Below are positions 48,601 through 58,200 of a DNA stretch of 64,000 nucleotides, in pieces (position 1 is the first letter of the stretch; the number at the start of each line of letters is the position of its first letter). The position numbers were made by a program, and so were the translations under genes. Source of the DNA: Amphibalanus amphitrite (lineage: Eukaryota; Arthropoda; Thecostraca; Balanomorpha; Balanidae); contig NW_024881538.1 of the NCBI RefSeq assembly GCF_019059575.1, positions 1,054,001 to 1,118,000 of the forward strand, given 5' to 3'. Under the pieces are notes generated by a model. The model was not told the DNA's origin. It saw only the letters and a list, made by a program, of their open reading frames with translations, and did not search any database.

Positions 48601-51600
48601 GTGGTGAATGAACCTGACTTGTTTTGTGACAGAATATGCAAAATATTTCAATAAATAAATTGTGTGCCCTTCCACACCCCAATTGTGGGCATTTGATGAC
48701 CATTTCTTGGAATGATATATGTGTCCCTTAACACCCCACATTGGGGTGCTAAGGGACAGTGATGAAAAATAATAAAAAATAATATGCAGGTATAAATCTT
48801 AAAAACTTTAATGTAGCAGGCATGTAAAGCACCAAATTCCACATAAAATGCTGATAATTTGATGCTTCTATCTCCAACCCTTCTTGAGTTATATAACAAA
48901 AAACCTCAAAACTGTCCCTTAACACCCCGTTTTACGGTAATTTAATTCAAATGTAAGGAAAATTATTAGAGCCTTTGAAGCCTACTTTGTCATCCTCAGA
49001 TACATATATGAAGCCCCACCTTGACCCTCGCCGGCGCAGGCCATGTTGCGTCCTTCGACGGCACAAGGGGGGGGGGGGGAGAGGGCTACGACTCGCCTCG
49101 CGTTTGGCTCCTAATTGAGCTAGAGCCTCGCGGAAAAAACATCGTTTATATTGTCACGAGACGAAGCCATCAGTACCCGGTTTTAAGGTCATCTGTCAAA
49201 TGGTGACCTCTGAGGTCAGGTCAATGACCCAAAAGTCGGGAAACCCGGGACCTGTTTGAACGTCATAAAGTGTGGCTGACATGGGTTGCTTTGGGTGCCG
49301 ACCACTATTATCAGGCTAGTTTTGATCACAGATGTTTCCTTCATGCATTTAGGCCAGGCCCGGTCAGGTCAAGTGTCAACCGATAGGGGTCTTTCTGGGT
49401 GTTCGTAGTAGGTGTCAACCGCCTCTGAAAGCCTCGTAACATGTTACATAGGCACCAAAACTACTTCGTTAATGTTCAAATTGTTGCTAAATTAAAATTC
49501 ATCTAAAAAAACTAGCCTAGAAACTTGTAAAATACGAAAAATTGGGCTAGAGCCTCGCGGAAAAAAAACATCGTGTAGGTCGTCACGAGACGAAGCCAAC
49601 AGTACCCGGTTTTAAGGTCATATGTCAAATGGTGACCTTTGAGGTCAGGTCAATGACCCAAAAGTCTGGAAAACCGGGACATGTTGGAACGTCATAGAGT
49701 GTGGTTGCCATGGGTTTCTTCGGATGCCGATCACGAATATCCTGTTAGTTTTGATCACAGATGTTGCCTTCATGCATTTAGGCCATGTCCGGTCAGGTCA
49801 GATCAACCAGTAGGCAGTAGGGGTCTTGCCGGGTATTCGTAGTAGGTGGTAACCGCCTCTGACAGCCTCGTTACATGTTGCATAGGCACCAAAACTACTT
49901 CGTTAATGTTCAAATGGTGCTAAATTAGAATTCAGCTCCAAAAACTAGCCTAGAAACATGTAAAATTCGAAAGAGTGGACCGAGGTTTTCAATTGTCAGT
50001 GACGTGACCTGACCGTCAGGTGACCTTGACACCCACCCTAATGCATGCGACCAACATCATATCACATGTTTGAGCGCTTGAAACCACGAAAAGACTGCAA
50101 ACGCGCGGCTCGTGCGAGCCGACATTCGCCGAACGCGATTCCGGCCAAACATGATCTCGAAAAGTAGGTGACAGATCAAAGGTCATTTGGGTCAGGGTCA
50201 TGCAATTTTAGGGTACGTGTAAAATTGATAAACGCGAGGGTAATGAAAGTTTCGTCGCGATCGACCGCTTTTTACGCGAGTTTTTCGCTAAAAACCGAGA
50301 GGAGGAGGGGCCCGGCAGCGTCCCAAGTTTATATTTTAGCTTGGGTGTCAGAGGGGAAAATAATTCAATAGACAGAGAGATGAGAGTGGAAAACTACCGG
50401 TTAGGTAAAGCTAAAACAGCTTCGAATGGAAAGAACGGAGTAAAAACGGATTGATTTTTGATAGCATACGAGGGGGTACCCAAAAGTAACGGGAATCGTT
50501 CTCTGTAGGCCAAGCCAGTTGTAGCTCGGCATTGCCCTGCTAGGGGCAAACAAGCCTGGCCCCTGGGACTTAGTCTGCACCGTGACGTGACGAAATAAAG
50601 AGGCGCGGCCGTGTGGCGCACGTATTTATTGAAGCACTCCCGCCCGATCCGTCGTTTTTTTATGCATAGCGGAACTGAGCAACAACGCGCATCTGTGAAA
50701 TTTTGTTTCCGGCTGGGGAAGTCCGCGACTGAAACGGTTCCAATGCTTCAAGCAGCATACAAATATGCTGCTGTGAGCAAGACGCGGGTTTATGAATGAT
50801 TTTCGCACTTCAAAAGTGGTCAAATGTTATCCCAAAAGCGCCCCAAAAAAGCTTGCCAAGTGAAGCCAAATGTCAAGACAATGCTGATTTGTTTTTTCGA
50901 TGCAAAGGGAAGTGTGCAAAAGGAAATTGTTCCTCCCTGGTCAAACTGCCAATCAGACGTTTTACTTGGACGTTCTGCGGCGTGTGTGAAACACGGTGAG
51001 ACGAAAACTCCCCGACAGGTGGCGAAGCGGGGAGTGGTGATTTCATCGCGACAGTGTGCCAGCGCACACCGCCTTGAGTGTCAGACAATTTTGGACAAAA
51101 ATGCATGACCCCACGGATCCACCCTCCCTATTCACCGGATTTGGCACCCTGTGACCTTTTCCTGGTCCCCAGAATGAAAAAGACCTCAAGGGAGTCCATT
51201 TCGACGACTTTGATAAGGTAAAAGGAAAAACGACGATGGCTCTTCAAGGCATCACCTTGCAAGAGTTCCAGAGCTGCTTTGAGAGCTGGAAAACGCGTCT
51301 GCATAGGTGCATTGTCTCGCAGGGAGAGTACTTTAAGAATGACATGAGTGACGATGTGTAGGGATCAGTGAATAAACAGATATGAAACAATTCCCGTTTC
51401 TTTTGGGTACCCCCTCGTATATTTCCTCACAAATGTGGTAGGATGTTCCTTGTAATGTATGTTTAAATATGTTGAAGAGCATATGCGCAGATACTCTTTA
51501 TTTGATAAGTAGGGAGTGGAGAATTGCTCTTGATAATTTATTGTGAGAGTGGAAAATTGTAGTTTGGAAAAATGGAAAATTTCAGTTTGATATCGTTTCC

Positions 51601-52521
51601 CACCCAAAGCGACAATTTTTTTTTACATGGGGGGTTCGTTCGCCCCCCGCCCTATACAGGCGAGGGTTAACATCTGAAAGTTTCACACTTTTCTATGTGG
51701 GCTCTACATCGGTATCTGGGGTTCTTACGACGTAAACCAGTTTAGGGTTCAGAGCCTGACGCTGACCTTTAAGGACTCAGCAAGACCCTGACGCTATTAA
51801 AATATAGGTATGCTTAAAAAACTCCATGATCTTTCCTCTGTGTCGTTGGGAATGTTTCGTTTATTGATGTTTTAAGCGTTATGCAGCGCTTTCTTACTCA
51901 CAAAAAAGGAAAATGTTAACAAAACGTCGATTTTACTCTCAACGATCAAGACTTGATCGTGCACACTTAGTGTGCACGATTTATTTCCCTATGAGTTACC
52001 TCCCTTTGATCTGCTTTGAAAGGAAAAAGTGAAGTCGAAACCTGAAGTATTGCTTCATAGCATAGCGTAAAGTAAACTACTTGGTGCTCATTTTCGAACA
52101 TTTTGCGAAATTTTAAAGTCATTTGTTAATCAACGCTGACTTGTTTCTTAACGCCTAAATGAATATACCAGTCCTTTTTCGGCTAGAATACCCGTTATAT
52201 CCCATCGTTCTGTTGAGCTGTTACAATATTTCTCCGTTTGTGTTTCAGGTTGTTCGCGGTCATTACAAGGGGCAGCAGGTCGGCAAGGTGATCCAGGTGT
52301 ACCGTAAGAAGTGGGTCATCCACATCGAGCGCATCCAGCGCGACAAGGCCAACGGCGCCACCGTCTACGTCGGCATCGACCCCTCCAAGGTGGTGGTCGT
52401 GAAGCTGAAGATGAACAAGGACCGCAAGAAGATCCTGGAGCGGCGGGCCGCCGGCCGCGCCGCAGCCCTCGGCAAGGACAAGGGCAAATACACAGAGGAG
52501 ACGGCCATGGAGACCTCGTGA
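45613..52521 (+). CDS. RpL26: Ribosomal protein L26 (uL24), complete, two coding exons
   Basis: A large-subunit ribosomal protein. Coding exons are 45613-45780 and 52249-52521 (147 codons with the stop). The start [20 protein letters not shown] and the following [19 protein letters not shown] match the eukaryotic L26 N-terminus. Exon 2 opens [20 protein letters not shown], the KOW motif, and continues [20 protein letters not shown] to a C-terminus ending [13 protein letters not shown]. The length is normal for the family. The splice (GTCCAG|gtatgt ... tttcag|GTTGTT) is in phase 0. The coding intron is 6.5 kb, unusually long for a ribosomal protein gene, and holds at least four mobile elements. 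Confidence 0.97.
46121..46148. repeat. (TTTGA)n microsatellite
   Basis: About five and a half copies of TTTGA, preceded by a GGTT-rich variant. Inside the RPL26 intron. Confidence 0.8.
47049..47098. repeat. CT/CTCGCT microsatellite
   Basis: A (CT)n run passes into four CTCGCT units. It explains the Leu/Ser/Ala-repeat open frames across it. Inside the RPL26 intron. Confidence 0.85.
47408..48937. mobile_element. TA-flanked element with iterated GGGGTGTTAAGGGACA motifs
   Basis: The ends CCGTAAAATGGGGTGTTAAG and the inverse flank TA duplications (47406-47407, 48938-48939). The motif GGGGTG(T/C)TAAGGGACAG recurs inside near 47435, 48215 and 48745, and inverted near 48722 and 48912. About 1.5 kb, no transposase. 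A 404-bp inverted-repeat element is nested within it. Confidence 0.72.
47680..48083. mobile_element. Nested 404-bp inverted-repeat MITE, GGGCCCTGTTTCACCGGTG ends
   Basis: GGGCCCTGTTTCACCGGTGA at the left is perfectly inverted at 48064-48083. Inverted similarity continues for over 100 bp (for example 'ggcgcacgattgccg' against 'cggcaatcgtgcgcc'). The GGGCCCTGTTTC tip resembles PIF/Harbinger-type ends, but a 3-bp duplication is not clear. Confidence 0.7.
49025..51666. mobile_element. Composite TTAA element (CCCTCGC-end subfamily) with internal duplication and a nested mariner
   Basis: The left end CCCTCGCCGGCG follows TTGA (a decayed TTAA) at 49021-49024. The right end GGCGAGGG precedes TTAA at 51667-51670. 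A block of about 425 bp is duplicated in tandem (starting 49123 and 49548). Beyond about 50310 the expected right end is displaced by 1.3 kb of insertion that includes the mariner, then resumes near 51610. AGGTCAGGTCA half-sites recur throughout. Lies in the RPL26 intron. Confidence 0.62.
50469..51417 (+). mobile_element. Mariner-family transposon, ends intact, transposase decayed
   Basis: Terminal inverted repeats of about 30 bp (CGAGGGGGTACCCAAAAG at both ends, two mismatches) are flanked by TA at 50467-50468 and 51418-51419. Mariner transposase is recognisable in pieces on the plus strand: [20 protein letters not shown] near 50677-50735, [16 protein letters not shown] near 50882-50930, and a frame-shifted [11 protein letters not shown] near 51130-51160. 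About 949 bp is shorter than a typical 1.3-kb mariner: the segment between the helix-turn-helix and the first catalytic Asp is deleted and several frames and stops intervene, so it cannot encode an active enzyme. Confidence 0.88.
51671..52248. other. Last part of the RPL26 intron
   Basis: Contains a palindrome ATCGTGCACAC/GTGTGCACGAT at about 51955-51980 preceded by 'gatcaagacttgatc'. No other feature seen before the acceptor. Confidence 0.4.
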
Positions 52522-54031
52522 ACCGACTAAACTATATGCCCAATACACTCCGCGACGAGAACTGGCCTGTGTTTGGTAATTACCAGGAGTGGAATGACGG
52601 TGAGCGAGAGACATGACACGCCTCAGCATTCTGCCGTTACTGGTAGCACAGAGCTGTATTCTTATGTAATACTGAACTATATTTAGCTGGAAACCACTGT
52701 CACTAGCATTGACACGACTTCAGCAGTTCGGTAGGCTCATATAATGGAAAATTATGTATAAAATACGGGAAAATCCTGGCGTTTGTTGTTTGTTGGAGCT
52801 TGAGGGCGCGACGACTACCATGTTCGGTATGGGCGGAAAAGGACCATCGAAGTCGTCACTCCCTGAAGCTTTAATAAGCAAATGTCTGGATTTTCGCGTC
52901 TTTGTACGCATAATTTTCCATTGCATGGCCCCCTGGAGTTGTTAATACGGACTACAATGTGGCGTTTTTAGCAAGCGTAAGGCAGAAAAGCTACTCTTAA
53001 TTGATGACGTCGATTCAAGCTAATTGGACAACAACTGAAGGCATTATCGCCGAAAAAGGGTCTCGCAGGGCCTGAAATTCATGGTAGGTTCTGTAAGTCT
53101 GATTTCCCTGTAATGAATGGCAACATGACACTCGAGGGTCGCAAAGTGGACTTTAGAGACTCGTGCAGGGGTTCACTTTACAAAGTACACCATTCGATGC
53201 GCATAGACGTGCTGTGTTCAATGATGCTTTTATTTTTGCTGTATCTTTACTTGATCAACAGCTAGCTGCAGAAAACGTTTGACGTGTTTTGGCGATTAAA
53301 ACCAAACGCACAAACCCCCCTTGACCATCCCCCCCCCCTGAACGTTGACCCAGAATCACCGAAATTTTATGTACAAGAGCGAAATTTGCTATGGGTCCAC
53401 CTATCATGCATATTTGGTGTTTCTAAAATCCACAGGCAACAATCGCCAGGAAGCTGCCCTGGTGGAACTTGGAACAGTTTATTCGGTCCACGTCGTGCGC
53501 AAACACGCGATAAACTTGCGGGACCAGGCGGCGCCACCGGCGCGCCGATGGCCGGTGCGCTTATAGCCGAATGAGATGGCGTTAGCGGCGCCGCCGAGGC
53601 AGGCCGCGCCGAGTCGACGGCCCCGGTGGTGTGCGGACTGCGGACAGCACCAGCCACCGTCGCCCACCGACTACCGGCCGGGTCCCGAGCGGAGCCCCGA
53701 CATCCTGCCGGCCGTCCATGGTCGGCGGTCATCACGATCCGGAGGCAGCCGATGGCCGGGGCTGTCGGCTGGTCTACGGGTCACCGTGGTCTGCAGATGA
53801 AACACCTCGATTTTTTTGTTTTGTTTTGTTTTGTTTTGTTTTGTTTTGTTTTGTTTTGTTTTGTTTTGTTTTGTTTTGTTTTGTTTTGTTTGGTTAGGCC
53901 CTTTCGGTCTAACGAGACCATTTTAGAGCCGGAAGGATGATAGGAATTAGGGAGTGACATTGGTCTGGGCAGGCACCCTAGTGAGTCACCGGGACTGAGC
54001 CCGTCCAGAGGACTGGTTACCCAGCCCCAAG
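52522..54031. other. RPL26 3' UTR and intergenic DNA
   Basis: No canonical AATAAA was found close to the RPL26 stop codon. A C run lies at 53330-53337. 53460-53800 is GC-rich with no recognisable domain. A phrase GAGCCGGAAGGATGA at 53927 recurs at 60762. Confidence 0.35.
53811..53892. repeat. (TTTTG)n microsatellite
   Basis: About 15 copies of TTTTG. It generates a spurious Phe/Val/Leu/Cys repeat frame on the plus strand. Confidence 0.92.
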
Positions 54032-54039
54032 GTACTCAC

Positions 54040-54504
54040 TGCACCCGGCTACGGCGTGCGCTCCCTCGGGAGCAGCCCGCATGAGATAAAGTCGCCTGTC
54101 CAGCCCGAAGGGGGTTGCGGCGTGGAGGAGAAGGAATTCAATATCCTGAGGATAGAATGACGGAACGGGTGTGAAAAACGCCTCGATGGTGACCTCGTCC
54201 TCCATGTCCCTGGTCTGCGGTGTGTCGTCCGCCGTGGCCTCCACGCCGTCGAACCAGAACTGCACCGCGTCCACCGACAGGTCCACACGACTACATACAG
54301 TAGGCGGCCATCAGCCCCCGGAATGGTGTGTCTCGCTCCATGATAAGGAGCACTGAAGAGCCGTCCTACCCATCACCTTCACGCTGATGCATTCGTCTCT
54401 AAGTTCGTCTTCTCGAGCGATCTTGTTCCCGCAGTGTCCCACCACCCCCAAGAGGATGGTCGGGTCGCTCTCCGGAGGCGGCAGAGTCGCCACGAGGCAC
54501 GAGG
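54040..54504 (-). pseudogene. Two exon-like open blocks of an unrecognised minus-strand gene
   Basis: Block A (54504-54370) follows a good acceptor (cgctgtcag) and reads SCLVATLPPPESDPTILLGV then GHCGNKIAREDELRDECISV. Block B (54290-54040) follows a possible acceptor (gtatgtag), has a strong donor (GCA|gtgagt) and reads VDLSVDAVQFWFDGVEATAD, later VPSFYPQDIEFLLLHAATPF and DRRLYLMRAAPEG. The composition looks like real protein rather than chance. However, the phases of A and B do not join directly, no start or stop exon was found within 2 kb, and no family was recognised. It could be a gene fragment, a captured exon pair or part of a gene I cannot assemble. Confidence 0.35.
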
Positions 54505-55016
54505 CTGACAGCGGGCAAAAGAACTACGTCTATATATGGCCTTGGAACTACGAGGGCCTTCGTGATGCTGGCTCAGAAGCTGGTCTGACAGTAAGCTGCC
54601 TGGGCGCGGTTTTATCCAGCCAGCAAAATCGCTGTGCCATATGCTCATCTGGCCGCCATCGATTTTTACTCTTTGATAAAGACAGCGTGTGCGAGCTCAG
54701 GATGGAAAAGAGGTAGTGGAAATAGCCAAACCCCAGTCCTTCACAGCGCAGGAGTCTGGCAGACGAATTGTGGCGTGTTTTGATAAGGACTGAACGCCTT
54801 TTATGTACCACTTGTGTGCTATAGAAAGTTTCCAACAGCTCCTTCATTAATTTTAGATTAATTTCCTTCGAATATGTGCCCTGGTTTGGACGGCAGTATT
54901 TTAGGCTTCGACATTTGCGCCTTCTCCTGGATTTCTTTTATAGCAGTGTTTTAGGATCCTCAATTGTGACTGGTTCAAATCTGGCGCACATCTTACACCA
55001 GTGACTTGCTGTTTAT
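54505..55016. other. Spacer upstream of the PSMA2 promoter MITE
   Basis: AT-rich from about 54800. No transposon boundary or coding exon recognised. Confidence 0.35.
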
Positions 55017-55164
55017 CCCCGCGTTCGATGTCTCTCGGACGACGAAGATTCTATGCCGTCCGGCCAATCCCGTCCAAGGTCAGCGGGGGCTCGGCTGCGG
55101 TTATGGAACGTGATTGGCCGGACGGCGTAGAATCTTCGCCGTCCGAGAGACATCGAACGCGGGG
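55017..55164. mobile_element. 148-bp MITE with 55-bp inverted arms, directly upstream of PSMA2
   Basis: CCCCGCGTTCGATGTCTCTC at the left is inverted at 55145-55164, and the pairing continues for about 55 bp. TAT flanks both sides (55014-55016, 55165-55167), a possible 3-bp duplication. Each arm holds a CCAAT box (GGCCAATC near 55060, GATTGGCC near 55112). The right end is 112 bp from the PSMA2 ATG, so the element occupies the core or proximal promoter position. Confidence 0.75.
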
Positions 55165-55276
55165 TATTATTCGTGTCGAATTCGCGTTGAGGGAGCCGGT
55201 GTTTAGACCTTGGGTATTATCAAACTTGATCAAAGCTGTAGATTAAAAAGATAAAGCTTCCCTGCTTTTCATCGTC

Positions 55277-58200
55277 ATGTCTTCAGAGAGATACAGCTTC
55301 TCGCTGACCACTTTCAGGTGAGGTGCATCAGTTGGTCTCCGAGCGTCTGCAGTCTAGGTAGGCAGGAATGCCGAATGAGGAAACTCATTTCTGTTGATAA
55401 TTGACGTTTCGTGGATTTATTCATCGTTTGTAAATCATAACAGCAAAAGGAGCATTTTTTGATTGTGATGCTTACACCATTATAGGCAGAGGGAGTCATA
55501 GTGTGATATGTCAGGAAATTATTCACCGGAAATTATGCACATCGACATGTCTTCCCTTTTTGTTTTCATTTTACCGTAAGGTTTTGTGCAACCTGTGCAG
55601 ATCAATTTCAGCTGCCAACACACACTTGGCTGGTTTCACAGACTCGGGCGGTAGTCACTTTCATACCTGTAACATGTTCGGGTTTGTTGATGTGATTGTG
55701 TGAATAGTGCACATTCTATGAGGAAACCTCTTGGTCAGATTAGAGAACTTAACTAGGTACCTACAACAAATCTCTTGAAAAATGTACTGCTTAGTGCTTT
55801 GGGATTTTACGTAACATTTGGGATCACATAATTGAAAAATATGATTTCTTTGTGTAATAGTTACTAAATACTACCTATATCATAAATGCTGTTTCGCCCC
55901 CCCCCCCCCCCCAAGTGCTCACACCATGACATCAGCTAGTTTGCACCCAATTTATAGTGACTCGCCTTGGGTATATTTATCGCCTTGGGTATGGCAAGAC
56001 ATCACAGGATAAAATTGCCTTTTGCATCCGGGACTCAAAATCAAACAGAACCACACCACATTGTTACAAATATTGACATTGTTATTACCTAGGTATCCAT
56101 ATTGTCACCACACGGCACCATGTTGTCACTATTAATCTATTTAAGACTGGCTTTATGGTTTGCACTAGCTCATAATAAGTAGCTGCCTATAGCTGGTTTC
56201 CTGCCATAGAAATGCCCTCTTGGCTATGATCCCTCTCTATGTTGACTTTTTGTCTTTTTTAGCCCATCTGGGAAACTGGTACAGATTGAATATGCTCTGG
56301 CAGCTGTGGCAGCTGGTGCTCCCTCAGTAGGTATCAAAGGTAAGACTGGTTTCATCATATTCATAAAAGATTAAACAAATGTTTTATATTTACCATGCAT
56401 TGAGAAATGACAAAAATGAGCTGGATTTTAAATTGTTTCACCAGAAGTGTGACTTTTTAGACAAAAATCGAATTGTGGAGAACTTTGTATTGTAGGGATG
56501 AATTTACTCACAAATATTGAACTCTTATCTTGCACCAGTTTTGATTGTATTTCTATCTGTTTCACTTTGTAATTTGTGAGCATCTGTAAACCTGATTTTT
56601 GTCGATGTTTCAGCTACCAATGGCGTTGTCATCGCCACAGAGAACAAGTTCAAATCAATTTTGGCTGACGAACACAGCATTCACAAGGTGGAGAAGGTCA
56701 CCAATCACATCGGCATGATTTACAGCGGTATGTATTTCCTGCTCTGACCTTCTCAGGATTTTTTTTTAATCTGTGGTAGAAATTAAGAAAAGTTCTGAAA
56801 AAAACAGTTGAGTCTGCAAAATTCTTAACAGAAGCATTGTCAGCAGCTGACGCGTCAAGCGTCTTAGTTCAAGCATCTTACGTGTCATTTTCACGACTTG
56901 TTTTTGTTCCTGCAATGTATCGGCCCATTCTTCCATGACACAAAAAATAGGTGCTTATTGCTTAATGTTTAGGGGATAACAAATAGGTAACGATTTCTGC
57001 TAGTAACTCCATGACGTAAAAACGCATGCAAGTCATGTGGTGGCTTTGTTACTGATGACCAATGGCTAATTGCCATTTCATTATACTGGTGCGTGCATAC
57101 ACGCATAACGTTATGCCCGCATACCCGTTAGTATGACTGAACTGGGTGTATGTTCTCGGCCAGGCATGGGTCCTGACTACCGGGTGCTGGTGAAGCGGGC
57201 GCGGCGCGCGGCGCAGCAGTACCAGCTGATGTACGGCACGGAGATCCCCACGGGCCAGCTGGTGCAGCGGCTGGCCGCCGTCATGCAGGAGTACACCCAG
57301 TCGGGCGGTGTGCGCCCGTTCGGCGTGTCGCTGCTCGTCTGCGGCTGGGACCACGGCCGGCCGCGCCTCTTCCAGTGCGACCCCAGCGGCGCCTACTTCG
57401 CCTGGAAGGCCACCGCCATGGGAAAGAACTTCATCAACGGCAGGACATTCCTCGAGAAACGGTGAGTGCATGATTAAAGGCACGATCACGATCGATGTGT
57501 GGTACTAATGGAATGGCGCTGATCTGACTCAAGAACGCTACTCTTATCACACAAAAGTTACTCAAATGACATTCTTAGCAGAATAATTTTCAAGCGATGA
57601 AACGTCACGTCTTAATGGCCTTGGGCTTGGTCAGTCCTACGCTCTTTACTTTTTTACGGGATCGTTTGTGATTAGGGTGCAATAGACGCATTACTCATTA
57701 ACGGTAAGCATTGGTAGCCCATGGATATCTTTGGGTAATTGATAAAAAGTAGAATTTTATTCAAAAGACAAAAGAGTTCACAGCCTAGAACAGTTATGGC
57801 GGTAGTGCGAGGCTGCCTGGTGTTACGCACCGTCACGTTTGCTGGAAGCTGTGCACGACACCAGACGATAGATGACACCACCGTCTGCTGGGTCACAGAC
57901 GAGACGGTCTTCTGTAGAGGACGCCACGGAGCTTCGGCTCATTGCTTCGTCGCTTCTTGGCAACTACCGACGCTTTCATAGCTTGAGGATGATTTATAGA
58001 TATGCAATACGCTTTTATTAAGTCGGGGCTATGTGGACCATCTTTAAATGCCGTCTACCCAGAATTTCCCGATCGCGTGATGGAGCTCACTAAAGAGCTG
58101 ACTGCTTAGCTTTGGCTTAACCGTCATTTACACGCTTTCATATGATTATTGAAGTATTTTTTTCAATTATTTTTTAACATAGGTTATTCGCGGTTGTTAT

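Noticed and set aside
52195-52629. 144-codon minus-strand ORF
   Set aside because: Shadow of RPL26 exon 2.
53626-53940. Protein with repeated FVLFC motifs
   Set aside because: Translation of the (TTTTG)n microsatellite.
57049-57489. 146-codon minus-strand ORF
   Set aside because: Shadow of PSMA2 exon 4.
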